Positions 35,893-48,000 of a DNA stretch of 64,000 nucleotides are shown piece after piece. The DNA comes from Diadema setosum. Taxonomy: Eukaryota > Echinodermata > Echinoidea > Diadematoida > Diadematidae. Both the position numbers and the translations under genes were made by a program. Location of the stretch: contig NC_092702.1 in NCBI RefSeq assembly GCF_964275005.1, positions 8,418,330 to 8,482,329 on the forward strand, written 5' to 3'. Numbering within the stretch: position 1 is the stretch's first letter; the number at the start of each line of letters is the position of its first letter. The notes below the pieces were generated by a model. That model had not been told where the DNA came from. It saw only the letters and a list, made by a program, of their open reading frames with translations, and ran no database searches.

Positions 35893-38800
35893 TGTGTGTG
35901 TGCGTGTTTGTTTGTTTGTTTGTCCGTGTTTACATCACGATGCGACACTCGGGAAATCAGATTATCGTATGCCCAACGGGAAGAGCTATACACAAATTAC
36001 GGAAGCGCGTATAGAAAGCGCCAAGAGCAACGAACCACATTTATTTTTAATCTTGTTAACGGCATTTGCACCCTTCTCCAATAACCCCATCCACTTCCCG
36101 CCCCTTTCAACGTTGCCCTTTGAGCATGAAGGTGAAATTGAGATGCATGAGAAGACGTCTGTCATTACTAACAGCAACTACACTGTGTAATACCTCAAGG
36201 TATTTTAAAGAAGTTGTCCTACGAAATAGAAAAGAGTTAAAGGTATTATTACATAATCAGTTCTATTGATGGACACTCTCTAATACGAGAAATGTAGGCC
36301 TACTATGACCACCATCAAATAAAATCGAGAACTAATCACCACTTCCAGACCAGCCTATCGCAATTCAGCCTGCCATTTCTTTTAAAGATATGATAATGCA
36401 GATGATTGTAATAATAACAATGACCACTTATACAGCTCTGCATGTATGGGCAATATTCCAAACTTACCTCACTTTACCGTGCACTATATAACGTGCGTGG
36501 GTGTTGCGTGCATGCGGCGTTGTTACTTTTGGCACAACGGCATTGTACTTTTTCGGTTGCGAGGGGGGGGGGGGTGCTAATGCTTTTAATTTAGAGCTGA
36601 TGAGTGAAGACTTCCAAAGTCGAAAATTGTTTAACAACGATGGAACGCAGAGAGGTAGAGACAGTGTTAGGATACAAGTACAAAAACGGCTATCTAGACA
36701 CATTGGTAGGCGTAATACATTCGGATATACATTATGTATTTCATTATACACACACACTTACGCAGACACACACACACAGTATTGCTCTCAAAAAGACCAG
36801 ATTACATGATAAAAAAAAAAAAACAGAATGAAGGTTGAAGTTTCGATAAAATTCATCATTATGAAAGTAATGGAATTAAAGTTTCATATTTGTCACAATC
36901 ACATGATATTGAATGGAATTTCATTCTTTCTCTCTCTCCCCATCTCTCTCTCTATATTATGTATGTATATGTGTGTGTGTGCGTGAGTGTGTGTATGTGT
37001 GTGTTGTGTATAATGTTAAAGGTGCTAAGAATTGAAAATTTGCATTTTCCTCCGTAGTTGAAATTCTGAAAGGAGATCCAAATACCCCGAAGATATAGAA
37101 ATGACACAGTCGTTGGGTATATGAGAATAGAAGAGTAGAACAGTTGAGGCAACAGTCCTGCTTCGTTTATTTGAGTTAACACGCAATTACTCATCGTCAG
37201 TATTTTTGCGCCAAGGACTCAACAACTGTTACTGACTCGGTCTTTTTGGGATTGAAGGCAACGCCAGAAATTCGGAGTGAATCACGCATTTAGCGTCGTA
37301 TAGACATTCGTCGGAAGAACAAGCCGGGAAATCCCAAGAGCTGGCCACAATCGTTGTTGGTTATGGAGTATACTCTATTCTCAGTAACTCAAAAACGAAT
37401 ATCCCTACGGATCAGAAATCTCACGTACACATGAAACTTTAAGATCTGTGAAATGTGGGGGGGGGGGGGGGGGACAGCGAAGCGCGTGCAAGGTAAGAGA
37501 GAGATGGCATATTACGTGCGAGAAATTATCTCGTGAGCGCGAGGCATGGAAATCATCTCGTCAATATCTATCTATATAAGCGTTTCTGAGAGCAGATTAC
37601 TGATTCTATTTTTTTTTTCAGTAATGACATGATTTTGCAGTATAATGCATGCAGTCTTCTTTTTCATCTTCTTCTATTACGGTGTATGTACTTGTATTTT
37701 CAGTCTTTTTGTTTTGATGTAAAGCGCCTTGAGCAATTAATCAGAGTGGAGAATGGCGCTATGGAAATTGTATGTATATATTATTATTATTATAATAATG
37801 GTATGATACGAGATTTCTATAATGTATATATGTGGGAAATACTTCTCCTCAAATTAAGTCATTTCCAAATTTGCATATCAGTAATACTGATTTTATTGCC
37901 ATAAACTAGGATCTAACAAGGCATGTGTCTATGTAGTTGTGAAGATTAACTGATCTGACCACACAAGTACCTGAAATATCGCTTTCCGGTGATCATTGCG
38001 TGCGGTTTGTCGGCAAGAGCAAGCGAGGCTGAATTCTCTTGCTGTCACTATGGCAACAGTGCTACTTATATTATTTCACTCCATCCTGACTCACCATTAC
38101 TACGATGAAAGAAGAGATTGGAAGAAAGATTTGAGTTTCTTCCCATGTGTTGTGACACGTGACAAGTTGTAACTGTCCATCAGAAGTCGCCCTTAATCAT
38201 TGTGTGTCTTGTGATGCTTGGGGATAGTAATCGAGTTACGTCACTCGCGCGTGAGTGTCATGCGATTTAAGATTGTGATCTGTCCGCTAAAGCGTGAGAT
38301 CCAGAGCACGTGTTTTTCCACACCAAGCCTTTGGTAATAATCATATCGAATTCCCGCTCCAGATCCTTATACATCTGTACATTGATTAATTGATTGACTA
38401 ACTGTCACTTATGGATGACGGTTTAAATTAATGGGCTGAATCTCTTATTGTTTTTGTTAAAAACAAAAGTGAATCAAAATTTGTACTTATAAGAAAAATA
38501 AATCAGAAGTGCATGATGCTCGAATCATGAATGCTATCATGCACTTATCAATAATCATGATACTATAAAATGATATCGAAATGAAGGGAACTGGTGAAAA
38601 TATGAGTTAAAATGATTTGTGAGGAAATAAAGCAGAAGGAGAAAAGGAAAAGAAAAGAATGAAAGAGAAACAAGTCCAGTAGTAAAATCGTAGTAGAAGA
38701 AATAGTATCATAGCAGCAGCAGGACATAGTGATAAACTGTATAAATTTTGTATAATAATATTAACAAGGGGACCCCTATATCGCACACAAACTTTCACAA

Positions 38801-41800
38801 CCGAGACTTCCCATATAGATAATTTCTGTATGAGCACTCACAAAGAAGATTAACAAGGAAGAACAGAAAGATAAACCGAGCTAAATTAATACGTCGGTTA
38901 AATGAGAATGAAAATCAAAAATATTTATTTCGATAATATATAGCACCACTTTGACAGAACGACTGGAATAACTGCGAATAGGGCATTTTATTCCAGATTT
39001 GAATACCATATCTCATTTACCCTCATTTAAAATTCCCAGTCTTTAGTTTGTTCAATCTGTCAAATGGCTGTAAAAAGATGAACGCATTATCAAAAGTACG
39101 AGGAAGGGCGAAGATGGAAGTTTTTTTGTTAATATCTGAGAGCAATTACGTCGATAATAGGAATCAGGTTTACGAGGCGACTTCGGAATGTTATGGCATA
39201 TCTACTTTTACCCTGCATGGTACAATGGTGTTCATGCTCTTTTCTTTGTGACTTTTGAATCTGTGTGCTATGAGTGGTGGGTTTTGTGTTTCCTTAAATT
39301 GCTCACTTCATCGGAAGTGTTCCATATTTCAACTCATTCGGGCAGTAATGGAAATTGTCCTCGAAATGGGGAAGGATCACGGAGGGAAAATGCATTTGAA
39401 TCAATCATTTTGATTGCAGTAATGACAGCGCTACGACATCACGTCTGCCGATACAGTGCCTCTGGGCTCTTTTGAGAATTTAAAGCAGAAACAACAAAAG
39501 ATCGTTTAGCTGTAGCAACGAGAGCCTTTATCACTTAGGGCAGTTCAATGACTGTACGGTAAGTGGAGGCAATGTATTGATTCAGAGCATGACAACTGAC
39601 GCGATCGAGCCGTTCATGCCATTTTCCATATTTACAATGACATATCATATTATGATAATCATAATAGTGTAGACTATATATGCAATTGTACAGGACAGCA
39701 GGAAGTTATGTAAGGACAAGAAAACACTTAACATGTCAGACAGGGGTTCTGATTAATGCTTTGTCAAAATTATCTTTCATATGTACTTGACGATCTTCTC
39801 TCACCCCCGCCCCCATTTCCATAAATCAATCGCGATGTGAGTAATATTATGCATGGCTTCTTTTAATACGATGAGAATTCACATATGAAGTATACCGAGT
39901 GGTCGACGTTGCCCGAAAGGATTAGGTAAATTAGGGAATTAGGCGAGCGTGATGTTAGTAGATAGCAGTTTGTTAAGCTTTATTGTCTCATTCATTATAA
40001 CAACTGGTAAATATACAGCACGAGTCAATGGTTTATTTAAACCATAGTCCTGAACATGCTGAAAGGCTTAAAGCGCTCTAGATGAAGTTCGCTGGGTTTA
40101 GTAGTGGCCAGGACGTGCGAGTTTACAACTTCAGATAGAGAAAAACAAACCAAATAGACCTTTACGAGTTCGAGTCAATGTTTTATTTAAACCATATTCA
40201 TAGTCCTGAGAGGCTTAAAGCGCTCTAGACGAAGTTCGCTAAGCCTATAATAACAGTGTATGTATAGTGGCCATCACATGACGTGAGAGTTTCCAACTTC
40301 AGGTCGAGAAAAACTAACCAAATTGACCTTTTCGGCGTGGTCGGACGTTAAAATCTTCACTCATAACCAATTTGGCATGTGTGCGTTTGGTGTATAAAAG
40401 AGCCAAACCCTACACACTTGCAAAGAACTGTTACCCCCTATGTTTACCTGCCAATTTAAGCTAAGTCAATATTGGAAATATGATTGCTATCTCTCGCTTA
40501 GCGATAAAATTAATGTTTGCGAGTCAATATAATATTGACATGAGTAACTTGATGTCAATATACACGCATGACTAATAATGACTGGCGGAACACTAGTTCA
40601 ATGAAATGTCAACAGAATGTTAATCCAAAACGATCTACTATTGCATGGGTTAAACCACCGGCATGTTAACACATTCTATAATTTAAATGATGGGGGAATT
40701 TTAGCATCACTGATTAAAAGGGGAGTTCAAAATGGAACATTAGCCACGGTACTGCGGAAGAATCAAAACTGTTATACGTTATTGTAACTTCACTTGACAG
40801 TACTTTGGAATTACACTTTGTCTAGACAGACCTGCTATGTTTAAACTCGGAGGGAATATGCCAGAGATACTGTGTAATGAGAAGTATGTCTTTGATGAAA
40901 AGTTTGATAAAAAAACGGGTTAACTCCATTTTTATTTATTTGAGATATTCGCGATTAAAGCTGCTAAAAATAACAAAGAAAAAATAAGAGAATATGGGAT
41001 GATTTTAAAATATCTTCAATAATATTCCATGTTATTTAGCCAGTGAGGTATCACTGGAAAGGTTTTATTTTGCTCTGATAACTGGTGGTGGACAAAAACG
41101 TTTAAAAAGGCGCTTAATACGTTCTGCAATCAAACTCTTCATATATTTGTGTAGATACACATACAAAATATGAGGCATGGCGGGAACGGCTTGCAACTAT
41201 ATTACATGTTCATATCAGAGTTTTAAATTCATCTCAGAGACTAGGCATATTTTGTAAATATTGAAACATTGAAATATATCCGGCCAGACTCCACTACCAC
41301 TACTTTTGGTCTGTTGCTTAATTCGCTTATTAGCAGACGTCGGTCTTTGTAGCGTTCTCAAGCATAACGTACTAAATAAGGGTATTCGTTTCCGTTTGTG
41401 TCACACTGAAAGGAAAGTGAAACTTGCATACCTGCTTCTTTGCTAACACCCGTACGATAATGTACCATCTCGTCATTAAATTTTAACACCTGCTCCCGAG
41501 TGCAGATTAATGAGACGCATACGTAATATACAGCCCTATGAAAATGTATTATGTTATATTACGCAATAGTCATCTTAAGAGCATTTTTGCCATGTCCTAA
41601 TTTTCTGTTGTTTCAGATGGACATAGCTGCAGTAAAATCGTAAAGTATATTATAAGGGTACACAGAAAAGGGATGGGGGTATACTCCGTATGCGTATCGC
41701 GTAATTCGACGCCTAAAAAATTGTAATCAGGCAAAATATGATAAGCTGGTGTCCTGCTGTGTAATCAGTGTAATAGCTCGACCGGTTCTCATGTCGATGG

Positions 41801-43922
41801 TTGTAATCATTTGCAAACACGCGAGCTGATTGCTCGGGCGATTGGAAGAGAGAGGGAGAGAGAGAGAGAGGAGGGAGGGAGAGAGAAATATATAGGGAGA
41901 GAGAGAGATAGATGGACATCATAAATAGACAGCAGGTGGATATGGAGATAGCTCTATAGGCTGACAGATTGATACCTGTAGACACACAAACGTCGAGAGA
42001 GCAACACAGATATATAACTGCATGCAGATCCATGTAAATTGAGAGAGAATGTAAAATGAGGAATCTAGGCTCACTTGAGTCTGGCACAAGAAGGCATGGC
42101 GGTGTGGCGTAATGCACGATGTATATGTTTATCTCTCACCAACTTTATTTCTAGTTAAACATTTAGCTATGAATAAGTTAGGTCTAAGTATTATCGTCTT
42201 TTCAAAACAGAAATATTCAGGGAGATTTATATTGTATAGATATGGATTTAGTGTCATGTTGACGTGAACAGCAAGTTTCTGTACTAGATATTTTGGTCAC
42301 GACTTTCGGCGGGAGTATACGCCGAGGAATATCACGTTACTATGGCAACCAAGGACGCTGCAATTATCATTAGCATAATTTAAAGTAAGCGCACGATTCA
42401 CTGTGCACTCGTGACAAGTGTTCCACTTGCCAAACATGTCGTGCGAGCCTGAATATTATTGATGGCGCATTTCAAACGATGATTTATTTTTTAGACGAGG
42501 TGCTACAGTTTACTATCTACTGAAGACGAGTAGCAGTGCCAATGCATGACTTGGGTGGTAAGTGGACGGCTGAGAACGCACGTAGAACATTAATATTTAG
42601 TGAGATATTAATATCAACTTGCTGCAGATGTAATTACCGCGGTTACCATGGTGAAATGTACGGACCTTTTTAGTTAATGGGATGTCGACACTGTACGGTT
42701 TGTATAATACATGTCTAAAGTCTCCTATACATGCAACAAAGCCTTACAAACTTTGTTGTATCTCATGCAGCAATATCATCTGTTTTATAACACATCATTT
42801 GCAATTTCCTGTATATACCGCTACCTGTTTGCGCGCCAACACGTGACGTGCATGCAGCCATGCGTGCATTTTCATCCATTTTCGCGGAGAACCTTTGTGG
42901 CTATGCCTCTCCTCCGGTGTGCTGGCGGCGGCGCTGCCAGCATGCATTGCATGATTTATAGCGTGTCTGGCAGATACCATGATTAATAAATGCAAGGTAT
43001 AATGAGTCTCCATCCATATCCGTGGCGATATACGGTTAATAGAAAGTCGCGCCCTTTTCAGTGGCTATACATTATTGTGTGTTATCCAACAGACGACAAA
43101 ATTGATGCAGGTCGTCAGGGGTATCACGCAAGGAAGGGGAAACTGTTGAGCAAGATAAATTGAAGACCACGCACCTCGCCCATATATCACTATTAGCATG
43201 CCATCTACACTCACTGTACTTGTTTACGTCTGTTCACCATACAATGCGCCTGTTTTCTCTTGTGTTTTTCTCCTCGACATCTTCGCTTGTTTGGTTGACC
43301 ACCCCTCCCCCCCCCCCCCCGAAACAAGGCTACATACTATGTGCCTTTACTCTTTGCTCATAAAGCATGCAGTTCGTACTGTTTATACTAGCATTGGGCC
43401 TCAGTGCGGGAACATAACACGATGCATGCAAATGGAATGTAATTTTCATCGACGGGTTAAAATGGGCGGCGTAGATAAATATGTCTTTGTTTTTGTATGC
43501 GCTTGAGAATAAATGTGATGGCGGCGGTGGTGGTGGTAGAAGGGGGGGGGGGGGTTGGTGGACTGAGTGCCTGAAAACACTCGACCGCATTCAAAAGAGC
43601 TAGAGGAGAGATATTAAAGAAAATGCCGACTGAAGCGAAATGGACAGGAATAGACGAGAATAGAATGATATCCCTAGCTTGCAAAGAGCTGCAGAAATAC
43701 ATTTGGAGGAGGAGTGCAATGGGTTTTTTTTTAAATTCTTTTAAAAGCGAAATGTTTTAAGCGTTCTGCTTCCTTTGTTTCTGTCTTGTCTGTGCAAAAT
43801 GTTTAATCTCGTGATTTAGACGTAAAAAAAGGGAAGAACACAGAGTGTAAGCCCAAACCATTAATAATCATGTTCCCGAGTTTCAAGCGATAGTACGAGT
43901 TTGTATGACTTACATAGTCTTT

Positions 43923-43961
<39 letters not shown>

Positions 43962-44991
43962 GTGACATTATGTACTCTTCCTTTACTCCTTGAAAGGTAT
44001 GTGCACGGTCTCCGCAGCATCGCTGGTATCCATGGAAACAACTGCATAGAATGGAACATAATTGTCCCTATTGACGGGTCTCAAATCCGAGACACAGTGT
44101 GCTACTTTGCTTGTCAATGTTGTATTATTTTCATTTAAATTGCAATGTGATGGGCAAGACTATAGTTCAACTATAGTCCTGGGTTCGAATCACTCTCGTA
44201 CATCTTTAATTGGGCAAGGTATTTTGCCTGATTTTGTCCGTCTTTAGTCTTGTTGTTAATGACTGGATACCCGAGGATAATTATGTTAAAGAGTTATGAT
44301 AGAGGGAGATACAGTATGAAAACAGTTTTGACTTTGTCTGTAACTTTTATACACATATAGCAAAAGAGAAGGGCTCTATTAAGTAAGATTTGCTTCGTTT
44401 TCTATGCGTTTTTTATGAACTTTAAAACATTATAAAGTTAACCATTATCAATAGCATCGACAATGCTCCCGCGCATAATGTAGGTATGCGAACAGGTGTC
44501 TTTAACTTTTGGATTCATGATGTAATGTGCGTTCCCGGGCAATAAAGACAAAAACGTGCTTGATGGAACAATCTCACAATAACAAATGGTATTGTGCAGC
44601 ATGTAAGATTACAGTGAGGTGCTCGATCTGACTGGAATCCTATACTTCGTCGCTGTATCATATTATACCTGTGCTCTGTGCTTGAAGTACCTACCAGCGT
44701 CGTGCGTTTGTTAAATGCAGTGATAGCAATTTGGTTGCGATTTATATTGATCTTTTATAATCAACCGTACAGCTCTTAATGATACGAGGCCTAGGACATA
44801 TTTTGCCACGTGTGGATGTGTGACAAAACTTTAGGGGCCAGCATGAAAGAGTCCTTTGGGCAGTAATAAAACTAATCTCTACTTTATTTCCGTGTAATAT
44901 CATTTGAATCCATTGAAGTGATCGTGGTCAATAATCGATCTTCTATACGTAATTATGATCAAATTCAAATTCATTCCTTTACCATACATAG

Positions 44992-45032
<41 letters not shown>

Positions 45033-48000
45033 GTATACATAACATATATATAAATTTCAACATTTCAAACCGAAGGAGGAGCCCTACACACGCACTAAAA
45101 CACCAAGATATTTATCAACCGACTAAATAATGCATCTTCTTGGATGCATAAACATTAGGGAGAATTTAGCATAATAGAAAGAAAATAAAACGAATAGATC
45201 AGTAGTAAATTTTTTGATGAGAAACGAAACAAATTATAAAATATAATTAATGCAGTGATACATCCAAGAAATAGTCTTACGGGTACAACAGACGTTCTCT
45301 CCTATAAGGGATTTTAAGAAAATAATGTAAAATATGTCACTTCGCTTTTTCTTTTCCCGATTTCCAGGGATAGACATGAATAGTTATTGTGAAAACCTTC
45401 CTAAAAATCTACACTGACGCATCAGCGTGCACTCCGGGAATCTATGTGCGACCACGCCCATTCGTTCCCTGGATGAAACTTAGCGATGAAGGACGACTGG
45501 TGTAATGGGTGTCGACGGGTATCCGCGGAGGAGCGTTGGCAAAGAGAGCCGAGGCATTAAATAGACTCGGATGAAGCACTTACCTGCATTAGAAGACAAT
45601 AAGCAAAACTGCGCGATACATCTCGGCTCGGGATTATTTGCGTAGCAGACAGCAATCGTGTACGGCGAACCCGTGGGACTGCGTGCGCGTTAGCATTATA
45701 TCGCCAAATTTGTGATTGGTATAGTGTTTCTTTTTATTCTTGCGGGATCATCTCCAATTTTTCTGTCACTCTATAGATAGTCATTCCTGTCAGTCTTTTA
45801 GTGGTAGAGATATTGAACTATGAGGTAACCATGAGGTAACTTGTGGGCGGTTAATCAATTGAATTCCATAATTGATGTATATTATGACATTATACCTGCA
45901 CTCGGGTAATTTGGGCGTCAGAATTGAGGGCAATAACCATAATGGCCCGAATTCACGAAGGTGGTACAAACAAAACCATGGTTTAAACCATGGACAAAAA
46001 CCATGGAGTGCCAAGTGTCACATGGAATATTTCGTCACGAAATCAGTCATTTCGTCGATGAAATTATTATTTTGTAACAAAATGACAACATTTTGTAACT
46101 AAATGAACATTTCGTCCACGGAATGATAATTTCGTTAACGAAACCTGTCATTTCATCGACGAAATTACCAATTTCCTAACGAAATATCCCGTGCGACACT
46201 TGGCGCTCCATGGTTTTTGTCCATGGTTTAAACCATGGTTTTGTTTGTACCACCTTCGTGAATTCGGGCCACTGGGTTTAAACTTGCTGGTGAACAAAGA
46301 ACATCGCATGTAGCTTTATTGCTGTCTTTTCAAGTTGTTTTCAGCCCTCTCATTTTTATGGTCACGGAACAAGGAAATATGCGATTGGAATAATTGCCCA
46401 ATCTGTAAAGAAAATATGGGATACAATAACGACAACTTTGCACGACATAATAGATATTTTGTAGGTCTCTGAAACAGAGTTAGGTCTGCTTTCAGCCATG
46501 CTGCATGTGAAAGATATAAAAGAAAAAAAAATCGGTAATAAAATGAAAACGTGTTCGACTTTATCCGAATCACCAGCCGCATCATTAACCATAACATTTT
46601 GAGATGATCCCTAATGAAAACACATCCCTGTCCCACCGTCCCGATTGATATTTCGCCATCCGTTCTTGTTTGCAGACGACAGTAAAGTCAATTTCAGTCC
46701 TACGAACGTGCCTCTGGATACCCTGCGCGATTTACAGCGGGTACTATGTACTAAATGCACTCACTTCAGAAAAGCTGGCACGACACCAATGGGATGTGTA
46801 GCGTACTCATGACAAAATACGACTGCAAGTTACCATGAACATTTAAAGTTTCTATCCCTCGATCGGAATGGAAATGCGACTGTGTCATGTGGGAGCTATA
46901 CACGTGCCGTTTGTTCGAATTAGCGCCTAGTTAGAGCTTTAATGAGAAAGTACACGTACGGGGCACAGTCGGTCTTGAGTACCGATTAATCATCATCAGT
47001 TTATTTGTTAATTGTGCACAGCGCGCGGTGATGTTCTGTAAAGTTCGGTTACTCTTTCATTACTATCGGGGATTTTTTTAATTTGTTTTGTTTTGTTTGT
47101 ATATGCATTGATATTTTGATTTGAATATCAATCGCCATATCAAAAGGGACGAAAGCATGTTTTCATAAACTGCTTTAGAGAGAACATACGTTTTATTAGG
47201 TCCTATTTTCAAACTCGAAGAATGTTTCTGAGTGAGTGGGGGGGGGGGGGGATTGGAGGGAGAGAGAGAGAGATGAAAAAAAAAAACGCATTGTTTATCC
47301 GCCCACTTCCCCCAAACAGAAAAACGTAAACGTACCCCGTACACCCTTCCAATGTCTGAAAATGGTATAAGAATGCAGATCTACCCTTCGATTTCAGCTT
47401 TATTTCTTTTTCCTTTACTTCATTTCCCACCAAATAACTTCTTGAGGAGATGAAGTATGTTTTCAGTTCGACTGTCAAGCATGTCAGTCGAAAAATATTT
47501 ACCTTTATTAAACCCATAGTAAATTTAGGATCGATTAACTATATAAAGGCATGTATATTTCCCCCTTCATTAAAAGCTTTAATACCAATATCAATTATTT
47601 CCCAAAGCATATTTTCAATAACCAATAAGTTGAATAAATCACCAAAATCTCTCCAAAATCTCTCAAAATCACTCTTACTTTTTCAAAAGGGAAAAATAAT
47701 GCTCATAGTCATTCTCATTATGAATTACAAAATTAAGAGCATGCATGGCATGTTAAGAATATGAAATAGATATTTCTGTAGTATACAAACTCACATGACA
47801 TTTTTACTTGAAATTCCCTTAACCTGCTATCTAAACTACATTTAGATCTCAAGCTGTATTGTGGCAATGACGATTTTTAGGACTATGTCTAATTCCAATG
47901 TACAAAGAACATAAGTGCAATGAGTTGCCGCTCTGTTATCTAACGCAGCAGGATTAATTATTACATTTCACCCAACTTGGTAACCATGGTAGCGATGGCA

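Noticed and set aside
41713-42117. 134-residue open frame with Leu/Ser-rich stretch, minus strand
   Set aside because: It rests on a GA/GATA microsatellite and lacks any family feature.
44138-44210. Intact tRNA gene
   Set aside because: Only a B-box-like segment is convincing. No cloverleaf with acceptor stem could be drawn, so it was kept only as a possible SINE fragment.
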